A DNA stretch of 13,687 nucleotides from an uncultured Eubacterium sp. Lineage in GTDB: Bacteria > Bacillota > Clostridia > Peptostreptococcales > Anaerovoracaceae. Under the pieces are notes generated by a model, which did not search any database, was not told the origin of the DNA, and saw nothing but the letters and a program-made list of their open reading frames with translations. The stretch is taken from the NCBI GenBank assembly GCA_947367725.1, contig CANBFZ010000014.1, positions 1 through 13,687 of the forward strand, given 5' to 3'. Below are positions 1 through 6,512 of this stretch, in pieces (positions within the stretch are counted from its first letter, which is position 1; each line of letters starts with the position of its first letter). Both the position numbers and the translations under genes were made by a program.

Positions 1-530
1 TGATGATCGGTTCCGGCGGTATGGTAGTCATGGATGAAAACACTTGTATGGTAGAGGTGTCTCGTTTCTTCATGAACTTTACGCAGAATGAAAGTTGTGG
101 CAAGTGTGTGCCGTGTCGTGAGGGAACAAAGCGTATGTTGGAGATTTTAGAGAGAATTGTCAGCGGCAAAGGTACGCTGGAAGATTTAGATATGCTGGAA
201 GAACTGGCAGAAACCATTACAGATACAGCACTTTGCGGACTTGGCAAGTGTGCGGCACAGCCGGTGATGAGTACGTTGAAATTCTTCCGTGAAGAATATG
301 AGCAGCATGTGCTGGAGAAGAGATGTATTTCCAGAAACTGTACTGCGCTGCAGAGATTTATTATCGATGCAGAAAAGTGCAAGGGCTGCGGCAAGTGCGC
401 GAGAAATTGTCCGGCAGGTGCCATTGCAGGGCAGGTTAGAAAGGCATATCATATTGACATAGAAACTTGTATTAAGTGCGGCGCATGTCTGTCTGACTGC
501 GCATTTGATGCAATTCATATCGAGTGGTAG
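1..530 (+). CDS. hydB: HydB, NADH/FMN-binding subunit of bifurcating [FeFe]-hydrogenase, module 1 (5'-truncated by window edge)
   Basis: This is the C-terminal part of a NuoF-like hydrogenase subunit that passes electrons between NAD(H) and the HydA/ferredoxin side of a cytoplasmic bifurcating complex. The first full codon is an ATG at 3, but alignment by eye with the complete hydB at 6513-8348 (shared GSGGM-VVMDE-type segment) shows that it is internal, so the gene begins outside the window. Visible parts are the NuoF 4Fe-4S site (ESCGKCVPC, with a later CGLGKC) and a C-terminal two-cluster ferredoxin domain (CKGCGKCARNC and CIKCGACLSDC), a fusion typical of HydB. The gene ends with TAG at 528-530, and hydA starts 14 bases later with its Shine-Dalgarno site right behind the stop, so the two are surely co-transcribed. 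A NuoF of another NAD-linked enzyme is unlikely, given the adjacent hydA. Confidence 0.93.
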   Translation, partial: MIGSGGMVVMDENTCMVEVSRFFMNFTQNESCGKCVPCREGTKRMLEILERIVSGKGTLEDLDMLEELAETITDTALCGLGKCAAQPVMSTLKFFREEYEQHVLEKRCISRNCTALQRFIIDAEKCKGCGKCARNCPAGAIAGQVRKAYHIDIETCIKCGACLSDCAFDAIHIEW

Positions 531-544
531 GAGGAAGAAAAATC

Positions 545-2236
545 ATGGGATTTATGACAATCAACAATAGAAAAGTAGAGTTTACAGATGAAAAAAATGT
601 GCTGACGGTCATCCGTAATGCAGGCATTGACATCCCTACTTTCTGTTATCACTCCGAACTGTCTACCCACGGCGCTTGTCGTCTGTGTGTAGTGGAGGAT
701 GACAAGGGAAAAGTCTTTGCGTCTTGTTCTGAAAGACCCAGAGACGGCATGAAGATTTATACCCACACCCGCAAAATTCAGCACCATAGAAAGATGGTCA
801 TTGAGCTTCTGCTTGCGGCGCACTGCAGAGATTGTACGACCTGCGCGGCCAACGGTGTCTGCGACTTGCAGAACCTGGCAAACCGTCTGGGTGTAACGGA
901 TATTCGTTTTGACAACTACAGAGAGCAGTACCCGATGGATACCACTTCGCCTTGCGTTGTGCGTGACGCAAATAAGTGTATTCTCTGCGGTGACTGTGTG
1001 CGCATGTGCCACGAAGTAGAGGGCGTGGGCGTTTTAGGATTTACCCGCAGAGGTTCTAACATGCTGATGACCACGCCGTTTATGAGAGACTTAAACGAGA
1101 CCAACTGTGTTGGCTGCGGACAGTGCCGTGTGGTTTGTCCAACCGGCGCCATCACAATTAAATCAGATACAGAGCCTGTTTGGCAGTTGTTGGAAGACAA
1201 AAATGTGCGCGTTGTGGCACAGATTGCACCGGCGGTGCGTGTGGCAATCGGGGAAGCCTTTGGCATGGAAAAGGGCGTCAATGCGCTGGGACATCTGGCG
1301 GCGGCGATGCGTTATATCGGCTTTGAAGAGGTATATGATACAGACTTTGGCGCTGACCTGACGGTCATCGAAGAAGCTGGCGAACTGGTAGAACGTCTGC
1401 AGTCCGGCGAAAATCTGCCGCTGTTTACTTCTTGCTGCCCGGCATGGGTAAAATTCTGCGAAGACAGATATCCGCAGTTTACAAAGCACATTTCCACCTG
1501 CCGCAGCCCGCAGCAGATGTTTGGTGCACTGATTAAAGAAGAAGCCAGAATGAAGAAAGAAGAGGACGGCAGAAGAACTGTGGTAGTGTCCATCATGCCT
1601 TGTACTGCAAAGAAAGGCGAAATTCTGCGCCCAGAACACTTCACTGAAGGAGAGCAGAACGTAGATTATGTACTGACAACGACAGAAATCGCCAGCATGA
1701 TCAAAGCGACTGGGATTAACATGGCGGAAATTACACCGGAAGCACTGGATATGCCGTTTGGTATGTCTTCTGGCGCAGGTGCAATTTTTGGTACGACCGG
1801 CGGTGTAACGGAGGCAGTACTTCGCTATCTGACGAAAAGTAATAAGTCTGAGGATTTGGAAGCGATTAAGTTCTCCGGTGTGCGCGGCAACGAAGCCATC
1901 AAAGAAGCGACAGTACAGCTCATGGGAAGAGATGTGCGGATTGCCATTATTAATGGTCTTGGCAATGCCAGCAAGGTACTGGATGAGATGAAAGCCGGTC
2001 ACGTAAAGTACGACTTTGTCGAAGTGATGACCTGCAGACACGGCTGCGTCAACGGCGGCGGACAGCCGGTTTCTCTGGGACAGGAACCGCTGACTGCGGT
2101 AGCAAGACAGAACGGTCTGTATCGCTTTGACAGCCGTTCTCAGATTAAGTCTTCTGAACAGAATCCGGTAGCGCTACGTCTGTACGACGGTATTCTCAAA
2201 GGAAAAGAGCATAAGCTTTTGCACAACGAAAAATAA
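545..2236 (+). CDS. hydA: HydA, catalytic [FeFe]-hydrogenase subunit, module 1
   Basis: Catalytic subunit (563 aa) of a multimeric, probably electron-bifurcating hydrogenase, which makes H2 from NADH plus reduced ferredoxin or runs in reverse. Domain order: plant-type 2Fe-2S domain (C34, C45, C48, C61); His-ligated 4Fe-4S site (H93, C97, C100, C106); two 4Fe-4S ferredoxin motifs (C145/148/151/155 and C188/191/194/198); then the H-cluster domain with all three signatures: L1 TSCCPAW (295-301), L2 MPCTAKKGE (from 351) and L3 EVMTCRHGCVNGGGQP (from 493). L3 has Thr where MAC is usual. The ATG at 545 is chosen over the in-frame GTG at 524 because GGAGGAAG at 530-537 is correctly spaced from the ATG, while the GTG lies inside hydB. 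No key ligand is missing, so the enzyme should be active after maturation by HydEFG, which is not in this window. Confidence 0.95.
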   Translation: MGFMTINNRKVEFTDEKNVLTVIRNAGIDIPTFCYHSELSTHGACRLCVVEDDKGKVFASCSERPRDGMKIYTHTRKIQHHRKMVIELLLAAHCRDCTTCAANGVCDLQNLANRLGVTDIRFDNYREQYPMDTTSPCVVRDANKCILCGDCVRMCHEVEGVGVLGFTRRGSNMLMTTPFMRDLNETNCVGCGQCRVVCPTGAITIKSDTEPVWQLLEDKNVRVVAQIAPAVRVAIGEAFGMEKGVNALGHLAAAMRYIGFEEVYDTDFGADLTVIEEAGELVERLQSGENLPLFTSCCPAWVKFCEDRYPQFTKHISTCRSPQQMFGALIKEEARMKKEEDGRRTVVVSIMPCTAKKGEILRPEHFTEGEQNVDYVLTTTEIASMIKATGINMAEITPEALDMPFGMSSGAGAIFGTTGGVTEAVLRYLTKSNKSEDLEAIKFSGVRGNEAIKEATVQLMGRDVRIAIINGLGNASKVLDEMKAGHVKYDFVEVMTCRHGCVNGGGQPVSLGQEPLTAVARQNGLYRFDSRSQIKSSEQNPVALRLYDGILKGKEHKLLHNEK

Positions 2237-2260
2237 AATGTAGAACGCTATGATAAATGT

Positions 2261-2300
2261 CGGGGCGGCTGAAAAGATTTCAGCCGCCCCGCCAATTTTA
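2261..2300 (+). terminator. Hairpin terminator after hydB-hydA module 1
   Basis: A perfect 14-bp stem (2261-2274 with 2278-2291, GC-rich CGGGGCGGCTGAAA) closes a 3-nt loop 25 bases after the hydA stop. The run after it (GCCAATTTTA) is only weakly T-rich, so termination may be partial or the hairpin may mainly protect the 3' end. Confidence 0.65.
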
Positions 2301-2377
2301 CGCGGCCGTTGGCGGCAAAAGTGTGAAGGTTGCCAGCGTAAGCCGCATAAAACGTGTTTTTGTCTGTAATTGCGACA

Positions 2378-2404
2378 GAGTGCGCCGAAATTTTCGGCGC
2401 ACTC
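2378..2404. repeat. GC-rich inverted repeat between convergent genes
   Basis: GAGTGCGCCGAAA and its exact complement are separated by one base (13-bp arms), so a 10-bp stem with an AAATTTT loop is realistic. It lies between the convergent hydA (plus) and FN3 gene (minus, ending at 2420) and probably acts as a barrier or transcript end for the minus-strand gene. Neither side has a proper T-run, so it is not called an intrinsic terminator. Confidence 0.5.
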
Positions 2405-2419
2405 CGCGATAAGACATAG

Positions 2420-3514
2420 TTATTTTTTAACGGTGATAGATTTCCGCGGGCTGTAAGGTCCTGTTATTTTTTTGCCGTCGATCATCTTATACGCGCGTAC
2501 TTTATAGTAATATTTTTTTCCAGGGGCTTTTTTGGTATCTGTATAGCTGGTTTTGGAACTGCTCTTGATGGTGGTTATTTTTTTGTAGCCACTGGATGGG
2601 CGGGTGGATCTATAAATTTCATAGCCGCTGACAGTCGTATCCTTTTTCCAGCGAAGTGTTACTTTTTTTGCGGTAGAGGAGATGCTGCTTATTTTGGATT
2701 GCAAGACGCCAGTGGTTCCTGTTACCGTTTTGGAAGGAGTTCCATGGTGCCAAAATCCGACATACTTTGCAGCGGGTACTACATAGTAATAGTATGTTCT
2801 GTTAGGAAGACCTTCGTCAATCCAGTATGTGGAGACTTCCTCTCCAGGAAAAAATTCATTCACAGTTCCCATTTCGTAATATTTGCCTTTTAAGCTCTTT
2901 GCGCGGTAAACGATATAATCGGAGGCGCCCTCAACAGGATCCCAAGATAGAAGTACTTCTGTAGAACTTAAAGTTTTCGTTTTTACGACGGGCTTTTTCA
3001 TATTCAGGTATAGACCGCCGCCGGTGACCCACTCTGTGTAGAATTCTCCTTCTTCCCAGTCGTCCCTGTAGCAGGCGCGGACTCTGAATTCGTAATACCC
3101 TCGTTTTGTAACTGGAAACTCAAAACCGTAAGCATCCATTTCTGCCCATCCGTCTTCATAATCGCCATATTCGTCTTCAACCTCAACTGGGACCCAGTAC
3201 TGATATTCTTCGTCATCACTGGCAATTTTTTTAAGAAATACAAACTCATCGCTTTCAGGATATTTGACAGAAACCTCGTAGTGGAGTACATCGTACTCGT
3301 TGAATCCGTGCTTAGGTACCCAATAAACAAATAACTGTCCTTTTTCTTCGGTTGCGTCAATAAATTCGATTTCGTAATCGTCGCTACCTAATTCATCATC
3401 ATCGTAATCGTAAGCAGGACTAAAATCAGCATAAGATAAAAGCATATTGCCTGGAAGGCATACAGCAAGTAGGGTCAGTGAAAGCAATATTACGATACTT
3501 TTTTTCTTCATCAT
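2420..3514 (-). CDS. Secreted fibronectin type III domain protein
   Basis: Secreted or surface protein of 364 aa with no recognisable catalytic domain. It starts with a Sec signal peptide (MMKKKS, a hydrophobic core to about residue 25, likely cleavage after LSYA). A strongly acidic linker (DYDDDELGSDDYE) is followed by a divergent beta-sandwich region (about 48-170, Asp/Glu/Tyr-rich) and two clearer FN3 domains (about 174-270 and 272-363, the latter with YEIYRS, YTDT and YYYKVRAY signatures). The C-terminal third is lysine-rich, opposite in charge to the N-terminal half. There is no LPXTG, SLH or choline-binding anchor. The start is supported by GGAGGA (minus strand, 3521-3526) six bases before the first ATG; a second ATG follows directly. 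It is divergent from the Ig-like protein gene at 3705, another exported protein. The function is unknown; adhesion or cell-envelope binding is inference only. Confidence 0.88.
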   Translation of the reverse strand: MMKKKSIVILLSLTLLAVCLPGNMLLSYADFSPAYDYDDDELGSDDYEIEFIDATEEKGQLFVYWVPKHGFNEYDVLHYEVSVKYPESDEFVFLKKIASDDEEYQYWVPVEVEDEYGDYEDGWAEMDAYGFEFPVTKRGYYEFRVRACYRDDWEEGEFYTEWVTGGGLYLNMKKPVVKTKTLSSTEVLLSWDPVEGASDYIVYRAKSLKGKYYEMGTVNEFFPGEEVSTYWIDEGLPNRTYYYYVVPAAKYVGFWHHGTPSKTVTGTTGVLQSKISSISSTAKKVTLRWKKDTTVSGYEIYRSTRPSSGYKKITTIKSSSKTSYTDTKKAPGKKYYYKVRAYKMIDGKKITGPYSPRKSITVKK

Positions 3515-3560
3515 GTCGTTTCCTCCGTATTTTATAATGATTAGTTACTTTTTTAATTTT

Positions 3561-3589
3561 ATTATATCATATGGTTATTTGAGTGACAA
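3561..3589 (-). promoter_or_regulatory. Sigma-A-type promoter for the FN3 protein gene
   Basis: On the minus strand, TTGTCA (3589-3584, 5/6 to consensus) is followed by a 17-bp spacer and a perfect TATAAT (3566-3561). The predicted transcript starts near 3554, giving a leader of about 40 nt with the GGAGGA site before the 3514 start. Confidence 0.7.
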
Positions 3590-3634
3590 TTTATTTTATT
3601 TTTTAAATATATGCTATATAAAAACAGTGGGGGC

Positions 3635-3663
3635 TTTACAGATGGAGTTTGTTGGAATATAAT
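3635..3663 (+). promoter_or_regulatory. Sigma-A-type promoter for the Ig-like protein gene
   Basis: TTTACA (3635-3640, 5/6) is followed by a 17-bp spacer and a perfect TATAAT (3658-3663). Transcription should start near 3670, about 35 nt before the ATG at 3705. Together with the minus-strand promoter this explains the AT-rich divergent gap 3515-3704. Confidence 0.7.
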
Positions 3664-3704
3664 AACATGTAATATGACATAGCACAAAAGAAAGGAAGAA
3701 TGAA

Positions 3705-5696
3705 ATGAAACGAGCCATTGCGATTGTATTATCTTTGATGATGCTGCTTTGCAGTTTTCCTGCAGGCGTTTTTGCAGAGAATGCAGGGGATGGGACACAG
3801 TCCCCTGGACAGGAAGAAGTGCAGAAGATCGATATATCTAAGGACTCATATATGCGCATAGAGCCATACTCTCTTCGGTATACAGGGGAGGCATTGATTC
3901 CGAACAAAGTAGACGTTTGGGTGGCGAATCGCAGATTGACCGAAGGTGTCGATTATACCCTGGAGTATAGAAACAATGTGATGCCGGGTAAAATGGAAAT
4001 TATTGCGAAGGGAATCAACGATTACTGCGGAGAACGGCACGGAGAGTTAGATATTAACCCGGCATCAATTGGCGTTTATTGTATATTTAAATTTCCGGAA
4101 TTCACAAAAAAGGGAGAGAAGCCGCAATTTACCATTACTTATGAGAGAAGGCTTTTAGAAGAGGGAAAAGACTATATTGTTGACGGTTATACAGACGAAG
4201 GAACCTCTGGCAATATTAAAATTCGTGGTATCGGAGGATTTTCCGGAAGTGTGAATTATAGCTATGAGGTACGAACGGACATTGCAGAAGCTGAAGTGCA
4301 ATACGAAACCAAAAATGTTTATAACGGGAAGCGCCAATATGCCAAACCAATCATTGTAACTTACCAAGGAAAGGTATTGAGTGAACTTTATGATTATAAT
4401 TTGCAGTACTATAATAACACGGAAGTTGGTACAGCCAGAGTAGATATTATAGGGAAAGGCAAATATTGCGGCACGATTACCAGGTACTTTGAAATTACCC
4501 CGAAAGAACAGGAAATTACGGTAAAAGAAAATACCTTTGATTTATTCCCGATGAGTGATCCGGTGCAAATAAAGGCGAAGGCTTCGGGAGATGGTACAGG
4601 CTTTTCTTATACGTCGGATAATCCTGCTGTAGCGACAGTAGACGCCGACGGAGTGATTCGGGCAAAGGCGCCGGGGACTGCCATTATTACTGTAAAGACA
4701 GTCGGCTCGAAAACTTTTGGTGAGGTATCTACGACTGTAACTGTCAATGTGGGGCAGAGCAGTACGGAGTTCTTTCTTGTTATTGCAGAAAGAAAAGGAA
4801 TGGGGGCATTTATCAGCAAGCTTCCTGGCGAGGAAATTGTAAAGGCGACAGTAACGGTAGGCGGTGAAACATATCCTTGCAAAATAATAGATGATGAGAT
4901 GACCGTTGCGCTGGATGCAGCCTATCCGCAGCAGAAGTTGGGTGACAAGATAACCATTACAGCGGAGGACAATACAGGAAAAGTTATTACAACGGAAGCG
5001 ACTGTAGAAAACGCGGAAGTTTATATTAAGGTCAATAATATCTACGATAAAACGAGTACGATTGTCGGCGAAGCAGCGCTGGGCGCAACGGTAAAGACAG
5101 TTTTAAACGGGAAAACCTACAAAACCAAAGCAGATAAACGAAGCGGTGAGTTTGAACTAAAAATTCCAAAACAAAAATTTGGAAAGAAGATTAAGATTAC
5201 TGTAACCAATGATTATGGAAGCAGTACGAGTATCACAAAGACGGTGAAAAAAAGAAAGTCTGCCAATCTTGAGATTTATAAATATGTATATAAATCATCA
5301 AAATATGCGTATGTGGAGTGTTCAAATGTTTCTGCAGGCGATATGATAAAAATAAAGATTGGTGGAAAGACATATAAGAAAAAGATCAAGCAATCGAAGA
5401 AATTGCTGAAGACTAAGGTATATATTGGCACCCATGCTGCTGGCACAAAAATAAGTGCATCGTTATATAATTCGCGCGGGCAGAAATTGGATTCTTATAG
5501 CGATATGGTGTACTTTGGGAATAAATTATATGTCGGTATGACCAGTAAGCAGGCGCTCTTGACAACTTGGGGGAAGCCTGTCAGCAAAGCGACTTACTAC
5601 GGCATTAAAGAATGGGTTTACAGAAGTGGAAATCAAGTGGTGTACGTATATATCTCAGGTGGAAAAGTAATAGACTTGATACAATTTGTTTATTGA
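3705..5696 (+). CDS. Secreted multidomain Ig-like protein with BamE-like C-terminal domain
   Basis: Exported protein of 663 aa. A Sec signal peptide (MKRAIAIVLSLMMLL core, likely cleavage after GVFA, about residue 24) is followed by three related beta-repeats at about 48-112, 118-185 and 198-265. Their pattern, clearest in repeats 1 and 3, is Y(T/N)GK/E, then L-EG-DY, then GKG-Y-GT, a repeat common in clostridial surface proteins. A Big_2-type Ig domain follows (about 270-345, with AVATVDADGVIRAKAPGTA), then lysine-rich Ig-like modules (about 355-600). The last 57 residues (from 607, VGMTSKQ and WGKP, then a W-Y-Y beta strand pattern) resemble a small BamE/SmpA-like fold. No sortase or SLH anchor is seen. 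AAGGA lies 8 bases before the ATG. The gene is monocistronic, with its own promoter and a strong terminator. The role is unknown; envelope binding or adhesion is plausible. Confidence 0.88.
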   Translation: MKRAIAIVLSLMMLLCSFPAGVFAENAGDGTQSPGQEEVQKIDISKDSYMRIEPYSLRYTGEALIPNKVDVWVANRRLTEGVDYTLEYRNNVMPGKMEIIAKGINDYCGERHGELDINPASIGVYCIFKFPEFTKKGEKPQFTITYERRLLEEGKDYIVDGYTDEGTSGNIKIRGIGGFSGSVNYSYEVRTDIAEAEVQYETKNVYNGKRQYAKPIIVTYQGKVLSELYDYNLQYYNNTEVGTARVDIIGKGKYCGTITRYFEITPKEQEITVKENTFDLFPMSDPVQIKAKASGDGTGFSYTSDNPAVATVDADGVIRAKAPGTAIITVKTVGSKTFGEVSTTVTVNVGQSSTEFFLVIAERKGMGAFISKLPGEEIVKATVTVGGETYPCKIIDDEMTVALDAAYPQQKLGDKITITAEDNTGKVITTEATVENAEVYIKVNNIYDKTSTIVGEAALGATVKTVLNGKTYKTKADKRSGEFELKIPKQKFGKKIKITVTNDYGSSTSITKTVKKRKSANLEIYKYVYKSSKYAYVECSNVSAGDMIKIKIGGKTYKKKIKQSKKLLKTKVYIGTHAAGTKISASLYNSRGQKLDSYSDMVYFGNKLYVGMTSKQALLTTWGKPVSKATYYGIKEWVYRSGNQVVYVYISGGKVIDLIQFVY

Positions 5697-5725
5697 GCAT
5701 AGGTGGCAGTTTTGTAGAGAATTGG

Positions 5726-5767
5726 CGCAGCACGCCGAACGGCAGGTTCGGTGTGCTGCGTTTTTTG
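5726..5767 (+). terminator. Intrinsic terminator after the Ig-like protein gene
   Basis: A 15-bp stem (5726-5740 with 5746-5760, one G-T pair) with loop GGCAG is directly followed by TTTTTT. It separates the surface-protein gene from the hydCBA operon. Confidence 0.93.
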
Positions 5768-5875
5768 TTATGATAAAACCCATAAAATTCGTTGCATATG
5801 CATTGGGATTTTGTGATAGATTCACAAATCTTACTTTAACGTCATAAAATCTTTTATTTTTTGTCTGACGAAAAG

Positions 5876-5904
5876 TTGACAAATCAGAAAATTTGTTATA
5901 AAAT
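5876..5904 (+). promoter_or_regulatory. Sigma-A-type promoter of the hydCBA operon (module 2)
   Basis: A perfect TTGACA (5876-5881), a 17-bp spacer and TAAAAT (5899-5904, 5/6) predict a start near 5911. That is the first base of the nested inverted repeat at 5911-5970, so the two candidate operators lie just downstream of the start site, a position fit for repression by blocking RNA polymerase. Confidence 0.72.
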
Positions 5905-5910
5905 GAAAAC

Positions 5911-5970
5911 GATGGTAACGGTTAAAAATTTAACCAATTTAGGTTAAATTTTTAACGGAAGATTACCATC
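5911..5970 (+). promoter_or_regulatory. Nested inverted repeat with two GTTAA-N4-TTAAC (Rex-like) operators
   Basis: Two palindromes, GTTAA-AAAT-TTAAC (5921-5934) and GTTAA-ATTT-TTAAC (5943-5956), have centres 22 bp apart (two helical turns). The core matches the Rex consensus TTGTTAA-N4-TTAACAA, but most of the outer consensus TT/AA positions are replaced. The whole also folds as one long hairpin: GATGGTAA (5911-5918) pairs with TTACCATC (5963-5970), and 5921-5935 pairs perfectly with 5942-5956 around the loop AATTTA. Rex repressors sense NADH/NAD+ and are known to control fermentative and hydrogenase genes. No rex gene is in the window, so another regulator remains possible. Confidence 0.6.
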
Positions 5971-6014
5971 TTATGGAATTATATCTATATCTATCATTTT
6001 CGAAGGAGAAAAAC

Positions 6015-6500
6015 ATGTGTAACTGCAAAGAAATGACTGCAAAGTTTGCGCAGCTTGACGAAATCATCGAAAAGCATAAAGATGAGCGAGGCGCGCTGAT
6101 TCCAATCCTCCATGAGGCGCAGGAGGTCTTTGGCTATCTGCCGTATGAGGTGCAGGAACGGATTGCTGATGGGCTGGGCGTTTCCATGGCGAAGGTTTAC
6201 GGCGTCGTAACATTTTATTCCCAATTTTCCCTGAAAAAGAAGGGAAAGTACAAAATTAATGTCTGCATGGGAACGGCGTGTTACGTAAAAGGTGCTGGAG
6301 ACATTTTGGGAAAATTCCTGGAACGGCTTTCCATTGATGTTGGAGAATGTACGCCAGACGGCAAATTCTCCCTGGATTCCTGCCGGTGCATTGGCGCTTG
6401 CGGTCTGGCGCCTGTCGTCACCATCAACGATGAGGTTTACGGAAGACTGACCCCGGAACAGGTAGACGAAATCATGAATCAGTATGAGTTTATGGAATAA
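6015..6500 (+). CDS. hydC: HydC, NuoE-like 2Fe-2S subunit of bifurcating hydrogenase, module 2
   Basis: Small thioredoxin-fold 2Fe-2S subunit (161 aa, usual length for NuoE/HydC) that relays electrons next to the HydB flavin. An N-terminal helical part (E-HKDERGALIPILHEAQE, VYGVVTFYSQF) leads to the cluster domain, with ligands C84 and C89 (CMGTAC) and C125 and C129 (CIGAC). The start at 6015 is chosen because AAGGAG (6003-6008) lies six bases upstream; an in-frame ATG at 5973 would begin right at the operator and add 14 non-conserved residues with no ribosome site. It is the first gene of a tight hydC-hydB-hydA operon; hydB starts 12 bases after the stop. Two extra cysteines (C2, C4) at the very N-terminus are not known ligands. 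Confidence 0.94.
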   Translation: MCNCKEMTAKFAQLDEIIEKHKDERGALIPILHEAQEVFGYLPYEVQERIADGLGVSMAKVYGVVTFYSQFSLKKKGKYKINVCMGTACYVKGAGDILGKFLERLSIDVGECTPDGKFSLDSCRCIGACGLAPVVTINDEVYGRLTPEQVDEIMNQYEFME

Positions 6501-6512
6501 CGGGAGGAAACG

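Noticed and set aside
1163..2041. Minus-strand open frame of 292 aa opposite hydA of module 1
   Set aside because: It is the antisense shadow of the HydA H-cluster domain, with no start signal and no recognisable domain.
3579..3609. Alternative plus-strand promoter TTGAGT with TAAATA upstream of the Ig-like gene
   Set aside because: The spacer is 19 bp and the matches are weaker than TTTACA-N17-TATAAT at 3635-3663.
5973..6014. Upstream start for hydC at ATG 5973
   Set aside because: It has no ribosome site, adds 14 residues unlike the family, and lies immediately after the operator hairpin; ATG 6015 with AAGGAG is better.
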